From Hyposmocoma kahamanoa (lineage: Eukaryota > Arthropoda > Insecta > Lepidoptera > Cosmopterigidae): a stretch of 64,000 nucleotides of DNA. The DNA lies in the NCBI RefSeq assembly GCF_003589595.1, contig NW_020653337.1, forward strand, positions 927,898 to 991,897, written 5' to 3'. Positions 1-11,410 of the stretch are shown here, one piece after another; the first letter of the stretch is position 1; each line of letters starts with the position of its first letter. The notes below the pieces were generated by a model, which saw only the letters and a list, made by a program, of their open reading frames with translations, had not been told where the DNA came from and did not search any database. Both the position numbers and the translations under genes were made by a program.

Positions 1-1009
1 GCATTTCATCGATAGAAACACATTCAGATTTGCGACTGGGTGTTCATCGGGTATCGATTATTCACAGGTTTTTCATTGCGAGTTCGATTCGTAAGCGACG
101 ATTGTAGTTTTCCCACGTTTCGTAAAACTGAACAGCAAAACGCCAGACCACCGTATGTAAAGGAATTATCGCCTCTTATAGACAGTCGGGAATAAGAAAG
201 ACCAGAGTGTTGACATAAATTCACAAAAACTTACTTATTGCACTTTAAATTAATAAATTGGTACAGAGCAATCGTCTTAACGTCTTTTCGTCCTTACACC
301 TCATTCAAAGCTCAACCGTTGCCCTCTCTCACTCGCACAGATCTTCTATTTCGCACACCTCGTTCGGATACACTCAATACTATTATGATACAAACTACAC
401 TCAGACTTTCCTAATCGCACAGGCATTTGGGATTTTAATTACAATTAAAGCGTAAGCTATAAGAGCATAACAAAAAACAAATACTTTTAGTAGAATGCAC
501 AATTCTTCAAATTCATTTTTATCTTATTACATTAACCTCATCTTAAATTATAACACATGTACATGGTCAAGCTGGACACTGAACTTTCAACTCTATGTCG
601 CTGGCAAAAAAGAGCCCGAAGTCCTAAGGTCAAGTTTGGTGCTATTGACTCTACGTAATTATTATTTACTTAAAAAAAAACAGTTCAAGTATTCATGTTA
701 AAATGAAAACATTTTTTCGAATCTACATTTTTCCGGCCTTATAACAATATGTCATCAACCTCTGTAAAGTCCCGTATAACCAAGATGGAAGAATGGCAAT
801 GGTCGTGTACAATTGGAAAATAAAGCTGCCGTGAATATTGGGTGATATTTCTTTTAATGAATGAATGATACATTTTTGTTTCACACAGTAGGTACAGTTA
901 CATGTCCATATGGTGTTAATAAGTACTTACAACTATGTTAGTTGGTTGGACATCCAATACTTAAGGATTGGGCTGTCCATCCTCTCTGCTACCACCTTAA
1001 AACGGCTGT
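1..1009. other. AT-rich non-coding stretch
   Basis: I see no gene and no recognised repeat here. Short open frames are AT-rich, lack protein-like composition and have no splice or promoter context. Confidence 0.5.
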
Positions 1010-1192
1010 TGGTGCTGCATCTCACTCTGGCCAACAGGAATTGTAGCCTCCGCGAACATCCCTGAGACACTAAAGTGTCGAGGCAGCCCCAGCAGTGCCC
1101 TCGGGGCGTTGTGAATTGGACACGCAAGCATAGTTTTTTTTAGTATAATGTCGGGGAAGGGTCGGGGAATAGGTTCATGTACCCACACATTC
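1010..1192 (+). repeat. Interspersed repeat family P, copy 1
   Basis: This GC-richer block resembles 21990-22170: both carry a GAGGCA..CAG..AGYGCCCT segment followed by AATTGGACMCGCAAGCA. From memory, blocks of this kind ending in a TGTCGGGGAAGGGTCGGGGA stretch are common in lepidopteran genomes, but I cannot assign a class. It has no intact reading frame. Confidence 0.5.
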
Positions 1193-1423
1193 TATGGAAC
1201 ACTACCACCCTATTGCAGTTCCCTTAGCGAGGACTAACTATAGAAAACAGTTTTCAATGTAGAACAAGAGCTTGGATAGCTGAGCAATCATGACCTGGAT
1301 GTTGATATATTCACTTGTAATGTTGATGCGCTAAAACTAAAAAACTCGCGGACATTTTATTCAATTTTATTGAATAATTTGTGACCGTATTATTCGTTTG
1401 TTTAATCCTCGCATTAGATTTGT

Positions 1424-1614
1424 CACACACTCAATATAGCCCCACAACCTGTGTCGCGGGTATCATGGACACACATATAGACAACCACAAATTACACCCA
1501 AACTCACGAGAGAAATAAATGTAAGCCATACAAATATTTCTCCGGCCCGGGAATCAAACCCGGGACCTCTGCGTGGCAATCCGGCGTGATAACCGTTCGG
1601 CCACGGAGGCAGTT
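1424..1614 (-). mobile_element. SINE family A (tRNA-derived), near full length
   Basis: Read on the minus strand it starts with a TGCCTCCGTGGCCGAACGG A-box region, has a B box (1550-1560) one base from GGTTCGATTCC, then the shared body and CCCTAGTGCGGGG-type 3' region. The internal pol III promoter marks it as a tRNA-derived SINE, probably from a long-variable-arm (Ser/Leu-like) tRNA. It matches copies at 38533, 50777 and 58764. Confidence 0.85.
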
Positions 1615-2708
1615 TATGTAGGCTATAGGTGGAATCCTGTAATACGCTTTATGTATCTTTCCCTGTTTTTATTAAATGGTCTTTTTTAACTCTTTGACCA
1701 TTATTGGACATGTCAGCCGCATTAGAAAAACAATACATCAAGAAAACATAATAGAATCTTAATTTCGCTAATGCGTTGTTTGTGGTGGAACAGATCTCAC
1801 GCTTCTGTTCTTTTGATTACGCTTGTATTGTATTGTAGCTGCACCGTAACTAAACCTTTATTGTACTACGAACTTTGACACAACCCTGAAGCTTTATTCA
1901 TGCAACTTTTGTGGTGTTACTCCATGTGTTGCAGAACATAACGAGATTCGTTGAAACGTCTTTAAATAATAATAATCACAACAAAAACAAAAAGTAGTTG
2001 AAAATTCAAAAGCAAAGAATAAATAAATAAATTTAAAAATTTTAATAAAAATAAAAAATAAATTTGAATCTATGAAATTGAAAGGAAGATTACAAACAGA
2101 ATACATTACTATTTAAAACTGATTGTACGGAACAGTGCACTTGAACTTGATAATTGGATTTTGACTTGGTCAAGCCTAAAAATAAATATGACCTCTTTTA
2201 ATTGTTTATTATGTATTTGGTTGGCTATTAGTATGAAGAAATCCTTCTGCGGAACAAATCTGCGGCTCAGACAAAACTGACTGACCAGTTGTTGCGAGAA
2301 TGCCAGCGCAAGCACACGTCTCGTTGCTTCCTATATTCGAACGTCCAATCCCGACGTAGAGATATCGCGATCGAATTCTATTACGAATTTTGAATTCAAA
2401 GTTACCATTGGTTGAGAATTTGAAATGTTAAGTGAACCAATCAACGAACATTAAATGTGGTTTATAGAATTGTGCAGTTAATAAGCAATCTTTTGATTCT
2501 AAACCATAGGCAAACTTTACTAGAGTTTAAAAAAATATTTCGTGATGTTTTAAAACTTGGATCTTTCAAGTTATTTAAAAACAAAAAGTGTATATCTGTA
2601 AGATAAAATATTTCTTGTACAAAAATTATGTTTCAATAAAATAAAAAATAGTGCAATTAACACAACAATGTGGAAACCTCGAAGGACTAGTGAAATAAGT
2701 AGTTGACA
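1615..2708. other. AT-rich non-coding stretch
   Basis: No repeat family is recognised. An A-rich tract at about 1960-2065 looks like simple-sequence or a decayed poly(A) tail. The last 40 bases before 2709 form the leader of the small ORF there and contain an upstream ATG (2669) whose frame stops after about a dozen codons. Confidence 0.4.
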
Positions 2709-2984
2709 ATGAGGTGGTACAAAGCGATGACCACCTTACTGGTAACCACGTTAGTGGTGACCACACTCGCTGCGGAGTCGGTTGGGCCTCGGCGCTGCGC
2801 TGGCCGCCTCGCCCGGGAGAGGCTGAAGGCTGCGGAAAAAGTCCGGGATAAGAGATACTATCACCTGCTGTGTTGTACCCCTTTGTGTTCCACCTCACCT
2901 CGACGGCCTCAACCCCCAATGACCACCAGAAGGTACCAGCCGTACCACAAGACGTGGTGGGGATTAAAATACGGTATGAAATAG
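2709..2984 (+). CDS. Candidate small secreted peptide (or first coding exon), unknown function
   Basis: From the ATG at 2709 the frame gives 91 residues. Residues 1-22 look like a signal peptide: a basic start (MRWYK), a hydrophobic Leu/Val/Thr core and a small-residue LAA-E cleavage site. The rest is basic, with Cys at about 30, 53, 54 and 58 and a Pro/Arg/Tyr-rich C-terminus. The ORF is clearly GC-richer than its flanks. A GGTATGA near 2973 could be a splice donor, so this may be exon 1 of a spliced gene. I do not recognise a family. A chance ORF in a decayed GC-rich repeat is the main alternative. Confidence 0.33.
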   Translation: MRWYKAMTTLLVTTLVVTTLAAESVGPRRCAGRLARERLKAAEKVRDKRYYHLLCCTPLCSTSPRRPQPPMTTRRYQPYHKTWWGLKYGMK

Positions 2985-3154
2985 TTTTGTTGCAACATAT
3001 TGGTAGTTAACATAATTTATTGCTAGGAATTCCTATTGTTCAACCGTATTGTTTGTTTCCGCATTTTCAGAGTGTTATGGGAAAAACAGTAAAGTTGATA
3101 CACAAATGGTCCTTCCCGGTTTTTCTAATAAAAAACATTATTTCCAGTTTTTCT

Positions 3155-3255
3155 AAATTAAAAACATACCAAAAAAACTTTCATAGATTTTCACAGATGG
3201 CACTATGGCAAAAAAGTCGTCCAAATTACAAAAATCTGCAACAAGCACGTAGCAA
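3155..3255 (+). repeat. Family C body fragment
   Basis: It matches, in the opposite orientation, the body of the tRNA-like family C copies at 18303 and 54885: CACAGATGGCACTATGGCAA, AAAAAGTCGT and CTGCAACAAGCAC blocks. The tRNA-like part is absent. Confidence 0.6.
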
Positions 3256-3681
3256 ATCTTCAACAAGGAGCTCTATTGCCCTTAAAACATAGTCCAGGCA
3301 TTCTCAAGTTGGAAATCAATTAATTGGTACAGCTGTTTGGTACATTACTACAAAATCACGTTTAATAATATAATAAAAGTTTCCAAATGTTGTATATCCA
3401 ATATTTCATTCATTATCTCCAAACAAGCACAAAGTGTACAGTAAGTGCAGTAAAAATGAGGTACTTTAGAAAAGCATCTAATGTACGATTATGTAATAGA
3501 GTTTGTGATACGTGAACGATGTGATTTGAAAGAGGACGTGGTAACAAAAATAGCGAAAAGTATAATGAGGTAATTTAGGCATATGGAGCGGATGAATCAA
3601 AGCAGAGTGGCGAAAGAGATATACATTATAGAGTCAACGTGGTAGGCAAAATTAGAAGAGGCCGGCCATTCGAAAGACATT
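3256..3681. other. Non-coding stretch
   Basis: No gene or repeat recognised. Confidence 0.4.
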
Positions 3682-3990
3682 CGTAGTAGCATGAGAGCTC
3701 CTTGTGAAAGAGTTCGTCCTGTGTAGTAATGCCACCTTACCTATTTCTGCCGCCAAGCAGTAATGTCAGCATTACTGCGTTCCGGTTTTGAGGGGTAAGG
3801 GTGCTGATGAAACTACAGGCACATGGAACTTGTCAACTAATGTCTCAGAGAGTCGGGCGCAGTGGCAGTGCCCCTCAGATCTTTGCAATTTAAAGCTCTG
3901 AGTGGCATTGCAGCTGTTACGGACAGGCGTGTCGCTTTCCACCAGGCGTACGACCTGTTCGTCCCGTCACTTGGTATTATTAAAAAAATT
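3682..3990 (+). mobile_element. Repeat family B, near full length
   Basis: It begins GTAGTAGCATGAGAGCTCC and ends TCACTTGGTATTATTAAAAAAA. All family B copies share AGTTCGTCC, the hairpin around CAGTAATG..CATTACTG, GACTTGTCAAC, CCCCTCAGATCTTTGC and CACGACTTGTTC blocks in this order. The A-rich 3' end suggests retroposition, but no pol III boxes are visible, so class is uncertain. Confidence 0.75.
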
Positions 3991-4179
3991 CTTAGATCAT
4001 TGGATCAATGTGCTTAAAATGGCTAGGAGAAGAATAGGAGTGATGAAAAGAGTGATAAGAGTGAAAGTGAAATAAGAGATCAATTTTCTCTGCCTACCCT
4101 AATGAGAAATCAAACACAACCCACACAACGCTTTTCTACCAGCCACAATTGGCCAAAAGTTCAATGAGGTAATAAGCTT

Positions 4180-4477
4180 AATAATCTCAGTACAGACTAC
4201 TAAAAAAACCGACCTCAAAAATACGTGGAATTACATATAATTACCAAGTTTTATTGAAATTTGTTACCGGAAACCTTAATGCGTGAGCAGCCACCCTTAG
4301 ACGTGGATGATTTTCTTCAAAATTAAATGGGACTACTATGGAGGTACCCTCTTTCCAACAAAAAAAAGAATCATGAAAATCGGTTCACAAATACCGGAGT
4401 TATCGCGTAACATACATACAAAAAAAGAACATACAGTCGAATTGAGAATCTCCTCCTTTTTTGAAGTCAGTTAAAAA
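4180..4477 (+). mobile_element. Element family D, copy 1 (MITE-like)
   Basis: It starts CTCAGTACAGACTACTAAAA then ACCGACCTCAAAA and ends TTTTTTGAAGTCAGTTAAAA. The ends are similar in inverted orientation (AACCGACYTCAAAA). The middle carries TTTATTGAAATTTGTTACCG, AAATGGGACTACTATGG and CGTAACATACATACAAAAA. No coding capacity. A non-autonomous DNA transposon is likely; superfamily unknown. Confidence 0.7.
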
Positions 4478-4729
4478 GCAAAGAGCAGGTAATGTTAATA
4501 CAGGCGACTGTAATGGCGCAAATGATAATAAAGCGAGGTGTATAAAAAATAATTACACCGCACAGGGCGTTTGGCGATGAAATTTTATGCAGATCAACCA
4601 GGGCGAAGTGCCGAAATTATAAGCAATTTAAAAAGTGCGTTATATACATGCTGACATATATAATTTATCATCATGGATACAAGGTGTTCCATGTCATTAT
4701 TACCTAATACAAATATAGAACAACACAAC

Positions 4730-4917
4730 TGCCTCCGTCGAATGGTTACCATGCTGATCTGTCACGCGGAGGTCCCGAAGGTTCGAGTCCCGTGCCGAGA
4801 GAGATATTTGTATGGCCTACATTTATATCTCTCGTGAGTTTGTGTGTAATTTGTGGTTGCCTCGCGATTTAGAGTTTGCCTAGTGCGGGACTATGAGTGT
4901 ATGCGTTATTATTAATA
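4730..4917 (+). mobile_element. SINE family A, internally deleted
   Basis: The tRNA-like head with a B box (GGTTCGAGTCC) and the body through GTGTAATTTGTGGTTG are followed directly by the CCTAGTGCGGGACTATGAGT end and an ATT tail, so about 30 bases of the late body are missing. Confidence 0.8.
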
Positions 4918-5030
4918 TTACAAAGTTCCTTCGGTCTAACTGGACTCGAACTAGCGACCGCTGCCGCACCGAGATCACCGCTCTTACCAACTGAGCTATA
5001 TACCGAGTTATCATATCTTACGTTTTTTTT
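4918..5030 (-). repeat. tRNA-like module (family C relative)
   Basis: On the minus strand there is a tRNA D-arm-like TATAGCTCAGTTGGTAAGAG (A box near 4987-4998) and a perfect B box GGTTCGA-type AGTTCGAGTCC (complement of 4942-4952), followed by GACCGAAGGAACTTTG as in other family C tails. The 3' CCA/acceptor pairing of a true tRNA is not evident, so this is a tRNA-derived repeat rather than a tRNA gene. Confidence 0.6.
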
Positions 5031-5750
5031 CTTTTTTAAATAATCCTTACATAATTTTAAAAGCAAAATGCACTACAATTGTACAAGTATTTTCAGACAA
5101 AGATGTACAATACGTATTAAAAAAACTTGCTAATACTATAGCCAGCTACAAAAAAAAAGATGGAGAGTAGTTTATCCATAATTTTAATTACATTTGTATT
5201 GTTGTTAACAACAAAATGCGGGGAACACCGACATGATTTTTTAACAGAAAAAAAAACAAGCAATGAAACTAAAAAGTGCACAGACTTGGAGTGCACACTA
5301 CAAAGTGTGTAATGTATTTGAAAAAAAAGAGGAAAGTAAACGATAGCACTTCTTTTACTGTCACTTTATGACATTGTACATTATGCCCTACACGACATAC
5401 GTAGGGTCTATATTACCTCGGATAAGACTTATTAGCTTCGTAAATTCTTCAGATCGGTTGTATTATTTTATAATATTTGTTTCCCTAAAATAATATGATA
5501 GCCAGTATCGTGAATTCGTGAGGACCTGTCGCTAAATAACGGTTTAAACTAACTAATAAAGACAAATCACAACCAACCATCCTGTGTAAGGTTGTCGGAA
5601 CGGTATCTCCAATCCAGATCGTGACCTTTGCGAACGAGGCCGCTTCCGCGCGATGGACGGGCACGGTATGACCGGCGCATACGCAATCGGACGGCGTTAG
5701 GGTTTACTTCCATCTAACTCATATTATAATTCTGATTTCTTTTTAAACGC
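5031..5750. other. Non-coding stretch with a CpG-richer block
   Basis: Mostly AT-rich. A CpG-richer block at about 5585-5705 belongs to no recognised repeat family and has no convincing ORF. Confidence 0.4.
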
Positions 5751-5900
5751 ACAGGGAAACCTTGGGTCACGTGTGCCATGGACACACATATACATAGGTC
5801 AGATAACCACAAATTACACCCAAACTCACGAGATAATAAATGAACCCGGGTCCTCTGTGTGGCAGATAAGCATGGTAACTATTCCATCACGGAGGCAGTT
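5751..5900 (-). mobile_element. SINE family A, internally deleted
   Basis: The minus strand has the ACTGCCTCCGTGATGGAATA head (diverged A box), then jumps from the B-box region to the body, losing roughly 40 bases around GAAATATTTGTATGGCC. The end carries the CATGGCACACGTGACC equivalent. Confidence 0.75.
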
Positions 5901-6267
5901 AAGACTAAAAACTTGCAGTTATAAAACCAATGGGAATGGGTTTCATATTAAAGTAAATTCAACAGAATTTTGTCGCTCAAGGCAATCATAACTCAAGGTG
6001 ACAGATGGGAATAATACATTTACAGACGCCTGGATCATGCGCACACGCATACGGAATACCTATTTACAAAGCTACCGAAAACTTTTGTGCAGATAAGAAT
6101 TCGGAAACTGAAGTTCTCAAAACTCTGATGACGTAATATTATTCCACCGGTTTAATTTAAATTAATTTACATTTTACCGAAATTTATTGTCAGCCATTTT
6201 TATTGCATATCACCTATTATAAATTTAAAAGTGACCTTATTCATTCCAAATTTAACTGCTTGTTAGT
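5901..6267. other. Non-coding stretch
   Basis: No gene or repeat recognised. Confidence 0.4.
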
Positions 6268-6505
6268 AGAGATAGCCAAGCAGTAATGTGGGCATTACTG
6301 TGTTCCGGTTTTGAAAGGTGAAATTACAGGCATAAGAGAGTTGACAATTAACTTATATCTCAATGTGACAGACGCAGTGGCAGTGTCTCTCAAATCTTTG
6401 TGATTTAAAACTATTAGTGGCGAAGCAACTGCTAAGGACAAGCGTGTCGCTTGACACCAGGTGCACGGCTTGTTCTTCCCATCACATGGTATCATAAAAA
6501 AGCTA
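6268..6505 (+). mobile_element. Repeat family B, 5' truncated
   Basis: It starts within the family at GCCAAGCAGTAATGTGGGCA and runs to the ATGGTATCATAAAAAA end. 5' truncation with an intact A-rich 3' end fits target-primed retroposition. Confidence 0.75.
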
Positions 6506-7152
6506 TTATATACCAAAGTATAGCTTTTTTTTCTAAGAATTGTGATTTGAAACAGTTCATGGTTGCTTGCAAAATATGATTAATTTTGTCGGTATATTCT
6601 GAGTTTGTTTTTAACTAAACTGCGTTAAAGTTAGTTACATTTTAATACAGCTTAGTAAGTATTACTATTCTCTTTAGTCCGCTGCAATTTCATTAGTTTT
6701 TCGGAACCTTTATTTCCCATTTGTGAATATTAAGTAATTAGTACCAATACCCACCTCTTGCTAACTGTAAAGGAAAACGCCGTGATGAAAGCCACGTCGA
6801 AATCGGCTCACAACATTTAGAAAACGTGTGAAGTATGCAACCCGCATTGGGCTTGCATTTAGGAGCTCCTTAAAGAAGATCCGGGCCCAGTAGCATTGTG
6901 GTATAATATGGAATAAGTGTAATAGAAGTCTTAGCAGTAATTTTCTTATCAATCAATCCGCTCTATTGACCCAAATTGGGGACAGGAAGTTGATGAACTA
7001 ACTGCGCTAGTCGTTTGCTATGACATTGTTATCTTTATTTAAAAAATATAATGATCTGGTATTGACATGGGACAACGGTTGCTTTTCAATTGTGACGCCG
7101 ACTATTGTACATTTCGGAATGTTTTCCTCTCACTATAGGGCCAGTACGGCTT
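6506..7152. other. Non-coding stretch
   Basis: No gene or repeat recognised. The short frames on both strands overlap and look random. Confidence 0.4.
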
Positions 7153-7453
7153 ATTTTATAATATCAAGTGCCGGGATGAACAGTCGTATGCCTGGTGGTA
7201 AGCTACACGCCTGTCCATAACAGTTGCAGTGCCATTCAGAGCTTTTAATCGCAAAGATCTAAGGGGCACTGCCACTGCGCCTGTCACCCTGTGATATAAG
7301 TTGACAAGTCCCATGTGCCTGTAATTTCTCCAGCACCCTTACCCTTCAAAACCGGAACGCAGTAATGCTCACATTACTGCCTGGCGGCAGAAACAGTTAA
7401 GGTGGCAGTACTACCCTGGACGAACTCTTTTATAAGGAGCTCTACTGCTACAA
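7153..7453 (-). mobile_element. Repeat family B, full length
   Basis: A complete inverted copy: ATTTTATAATATCAAGTGCC (the A-rich 3' end read from the other strand) through CAAGGAGCTCTACTGCTAC. All internal blocks are in order. Confidence 0.8.
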
Positions 7454-7462
7454 AAATGCGTG

Positions 7463-7550
7463 TGCTATGTGTGTGTGCGTAGCACCCGCGATACAGGCTT
7501 TCCCTAGTGCGGGACTGTGAGTGTGAATGCGTTATTATTTTTACTATATA
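7463..7550 (+). mobile_element. SINE family A, 3' fragment
   Basis: Only the late body remains (GTAGCACCCGCGATACAGG, CCCTAGTGCGGGACTGTGAG) with an AT-rich tail. Confidence 0.7.
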
Positions 7551-7564
7551 TTAGCAGCTGTAGA

Positions 7565-7713
7565 AATCCTTCGAAAGGACTGAGGGACTGCTACTGCGCC
7601 TGTCACCCTGAGACATAAGTTGACAAGTCCCACGTGCCTGTAATTGCAACAGCCAATAGGTAAGGTGGCAGTATTTCGCCTCTACTAACTAACTCTTTCA
7701 CAAGGAGCTCTAT
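7565..7713 (-). mobile_element. Repeat family B, internally deleted
   Basis: It holds the GCGCCTGTCACCCTGAGACA and TTGACAAGTCCCACGTGCC blocks, then jumps to GGTAAGGTGGCAGTA and ends CACAAGGAGCTCTA. Confidence 0.7.
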
Positions 7714-7826
7714 TTATAATAAAACGGTAGTCTAGTTTCAAGGAAACCCGTAGGAACGTATAATGCGTTGATGATGATGATGTGTGTGTGTCTGTCACAC
7801 AGTTTTGATCTTAATTTCAATTTTTT

Positions 7827-8135
7827 TTAATGATTAAATACAAAGATCGAACACAAATAAAAAAATCCTTCGGCCCGACATTGGTTCAACCTACGACCTC
7901 GGGATTCCATCCCCATTGCTTTACCAACTAAGCTACAATTCAAGATTACCAAGTCGACTTGTGGTAACTGGAAAGTTACCGGCTAAGTGGTAAGGTTCAC
8001 AAAATCTCTAACTGATGTCGCTACGGCGCCGGAAGCCGAAAACTTAATGCAAAGATCTAATAACAGGCGCATAGAAAAAATTTGTCGACTTAGTAAACTC
8101 GACCTGTAGCTTTATATTTAATAATTATAACAAAC
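7827..8135 (-). repeat. Family C tRNA-like module with inverted outer arms
   Basis: The left edge reads TAAATACAAAGATCGAACAC, and the right edge carries a diverged inverted counterpart ending TTTAATAATTATAACAAACC. In between on the minus strand are a diverged B box and an A-box-like TTAGTTGGTAAAGCAATGGG. Confidence 0.5.
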
Positions 8136-9074
8136 CAATGAAATTATTTCTCAAAAAAAAACAAATCAATAATACATGTTCCATTTATTTGTCAAAAATG
8201 TACAAAATCAAAACCAAGTTTATCTGTTTAGACACGAATTTCAAAGTAACTTTGCAAAGACTGATTAACACTTAAATTAAAATTTGAAAGCCCTCTGTAC
8301 AAAAAGGCAATAAAGTTACCATTTGTCAATTAACAACCGTCGTTTAATGAGCCCATATACGATGATTATACTGTCCTAAGTTGGCGAGTTCGGTAGTCTT
8401 CAGATTGTTTTGGTTGTAGTATCAGATCAAAATCATCACCGGATTTCCATCGTATAACAAATACCAAGCCGAGTGGACAAATGAAAGGAAAATAAAGATT
8501 CATTTGGCCAGAATGAGATTGTTTCGCGCCTTGCAACTACGTAAAATAAGTTTTTCAGTAACATTGACATCTTTGCATATCCGAAACATTCGTTCAAGCG
8601 AAGAATTAGTGGAGTAATTTGGCCATCCTAAGCTTGAGACACTTGAGTTTTTTTTTTCTTACTCTATCACGATCATTTAAATTATAAATTGTGCTATTTA
8701 CAATATTTATTATTTAATCCTTTTTGATAAATAGTAAAGTATTTTAGTAAATAGACACTAATTTGTATTATACTTATTTATATTGAATGTAATTATTAAA
8801 TCATAAGCACACTTTGTCACGTCATGTTATTTTTCTTAAGCTTCTGTGATATCCTGTAATTGGTATTATACACTGGTCATGTAAAATAGATTTTTAAGTT
8901 TGAACTGTATGCCGTTGGATGTCCTTCAATAAATAAATAAATTTTAAGATCTGTAACACTTACTGAAAAACAGACGATTATCTCTAAACAGATGATCATC
9001 GAACATAGCTAAGAAACATTCGAATTAAATTATCCATGGAATGTCCATTCGTTTAGGAGCTATAGACAGACAGA
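8136..9074. other. Non-coding stretch; possible LINE 3' UTR at about 8640-8943
   Basis: Bases 8915-8943 read TTGGATGTCC TTCAATAAATAAATAAATTT in substance, a form typical of lepidopteran LINE 3' ends (polyadenylation signal plus AAAT-repeat tail). No coding remnant is visible upstream. Confidence 0.35.
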
Positions 9075-10161
9075 TAGGGGAACGTGGGGTATTGGGAGCC
9101 CGCGGGTAATGAGAGCGGTGTTAAACTGGACTTTCCCAATGCTCGTATTTGTGCAAACAGCACTCCTATGCCTGAAGTTCGCGTGACATGCGACAGGAGA
9201 TGTTGGATTTTGCGCATTAAAAGCACCAAATTCGTTTTAGCGGAATAACTCTAAAACTAAAAGGAATAAAACAAAACCCGTAGTGACGTTCTCGATCATG
9301 CATAAATATAATTAATTATCTAATTTTTGTCGAAAAAATGTGAAAATTAGAGGTCATTTCGTGATTTTTATCTATCGAGGTAACTTTATTGTTTTATGTT
9401 TCTGATTAGTGTCTATGCTTGAATATATCGTGTAGTTAGTCATACAATATTTTATTTTTAACTTTAAAGTCGATATACCCCTCTAAAATCAAATCGAAGA
9501 TTAGGAATTTTTTCTCTGCTCCCTCTTAACATTCGAGTCCCGTGGGCGCCCTCGTAGAACCCCGCGTTTAGTCGTATGAGATGGTTGTGTGTTTTTCGCT
9601 CCGCGCTTATAATATTTGCTAAATTTCATCATCACAGGTAAGCATTCAAATGCATAGATACTACATTGTATTTACACTAGCTATGTCACCATATCTATCA
9701 AATTTTAGAAGCTTGAAATCACAATAAAAATAGAAATGTTTTTAGTGTTTTACCTATTCCTTTTTCAATTCGATGTTACGCGGATAATGAGAGCTATTTG
9801 GCTCTCCTTATCCCATTATTATTATTCACTGGATATTCCTTTACTCACACTTTCTTGTTTATTTTCATTACTTTTTAACTTATATATTTTTATTTTCACA
9901 CTGATTATATATAGTGGCTCCCATTTGATATACGGGATTCTTATCCCATTTCCCGAACTGTCGAGTAGTGAGAGCGAATGACATACTTTAGTTTTTTCTT
10001 TTTTAACCAAATATTTTATTTTAGTTTCATATTTTTTCTGTGATTATCTAGTACCCAGATGTGTGAAGCGTATGTTCATAACTAATAAAAATTGAAATTG
10101 CATAAACTATGACTTTTATAGTCAATTTTCTTAATAGGTTCCCGTTCCCCCACGCTCCCCT
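9075..10161 (+). mobile_element. Composite element with GGGGAnCGTGGGG inverted ends
   Basis: Bases 9075-9096 and the complement of 10140-10161 agree at about 18 of 22 positions (TAGGGGARCGTGGGG start). Inside, TAATGAGAGC-like motifs occur near 9107, 9784 and 9967 and an inverted TGGCTCTCCTTATCCC lies near 9800. A family E segment lies within it. The 9736-9981 frame (81 residues, hydrophobic) shows no transposase motif. No clear target duplication was found, so limits are provisional. Confidence 0.4.
9192..9529 (-). mobile_element. Family E (TTAA-type MITE) partial copy
   Basis: It matches the element at 30903-31307 in inverted orientation, from GACAGGAGATGTTG to TCTCTGCTCCCTC, and stops exactly at TTAA (9526-9529). 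It lacks about 30 bases present in the other copy, and its left terminus is not recognisable. Confidence 0.6.
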
Positions 10162-10184
10162 ACACAGACAAAAGCTTCAAAATT

Positions 10185-10600
10185 AGAATCAATTATACCT
10201 CAGCTCAAATTCAAACTTTCCCGTACTAATACGACACACAACCTTTATTTCAGAATTTATTTTTTTTTACAAACGAAATTAGCCATTTGACAAATGTATG
10301 TCGTATAAATACTTGTCCCATTCAGTTCAGTTGATATAAAAAAAAATCATTGGTATATGTAATATACCATTTGAATACAGCGGTTTTATTGTAAAATTTC
10401 GAGGTAAGTTTGTATTTTATTTCCGACGTGATAATTTTTAGAAATCGTGTTGTCACACAGTATACTAATCAGAGTATATCCTGAATTTTACTACATATTT
10501 TTTTCCATAGCGATTGATTCAACACTTTCACTGTTATTCAGAATTAACCAAAGCCATTAGAGGTCGTTAAAACTCTCCACTGTTAGCTTCGGGTGCTAAA
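10185..10600 (+). repeat. Repeat family L, copy 1
   Basis: Shares with 18940, 31694, 33165 and 60183: CCCGTACTAATACG, AGCCATTTGACAAATGTA, AATACAGCGG, TGTAAAATTTCGAGGTAAGT and TATATCCTGAATTTTACTA. Non-coding, class unknown. Confidence 0.65.
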
Positions 10601-10935
10601 ACTACATTTATAACATAGGTATTATTATTTGCACCGATTTTTATCGCTTCATCTTTATAGTACATACAATAGGACAAAAGAATGAACCGTCTCGGTGACG
10701 CACGTGCCATCTATATAGTAATATTTTAAATATTTTACGCATTGGCACTTAATTCTTAACTTGATAATCTTTATGCGTAAATAACTTGTTGTATTAGTAA
10801 GAAGAGAGTCGGTGTTTAGGAAGTACTTGCAGTTTAAAGAAAATGACCTGTTGGGTGAAAAAATAATTGAAAACTAGAATTGAGAAAAAGTCGATGGACC
10901 AAGATCGTTAAATTCGTGTACGCTTTAAGTAAAAT
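10601..10935. other. Non-coding stretch
   Basis: No gene or repeat recognised. Confidence 0.4.
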
Positions 10936-11410
10936 AATCTCAGTACAGATTACTAAAAAAAAAAACGACCTCAAAAGTACGTGGAATTACCATCTATTTG
11001 CCAAGTTTTTTTGAAATCGGTTACCGGAAAGTGCGCAAACCCGGATTCATCCCCTAGTCCGCCACTATAAAGAACTTGACACAGGAGAAAATAAGTCGGT
11101 TCTCACTACTCAAAGTATATTGAGGGAGAAAAACGCCTTGAATTAGAATCAAAATCAACCATTAAAATAATTGCTCCTTATAATAAAATTTAGGCGCTAT
11201 TTATAAAAATTAATCTTCATGCGTGAACAGCCACTCTTAGAGGTAGATGATTTTCTTCAAAATTAAATGGGACCACTATGGAAGTACCCTCGTTCCAACA
11301 AAAAAAGAATCATGAAAATCGGTGCACAAATAGCGGAGTTATCGCGTAACATACATACAAAAAAACATACAGTCGAATTGAGAACATCCTCCTTTTTTGA
11401 AGTCGGTTAA
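10936..11410 (+). mobile_element. Element family D, long form
   Basis: Both termini match 4180-4477 (CTCAGTACAGATTACTAAAA start, TTTTTTGAAGTCGGTTAATA end). It contains about 180 extra bases (11041-11215) between the GGTTACCGGAAAG and ATGCGTGAACAGCCACTC blocks that the other copies lack or have deleted. Confidence 0.65.

Noticed and set aside
7770..7800. Telomeric or satellite repeat
   Set aside because: Only a short GAT/GT microsatellite. No TTAGG arrays or tandem satellite units were seen in the window.
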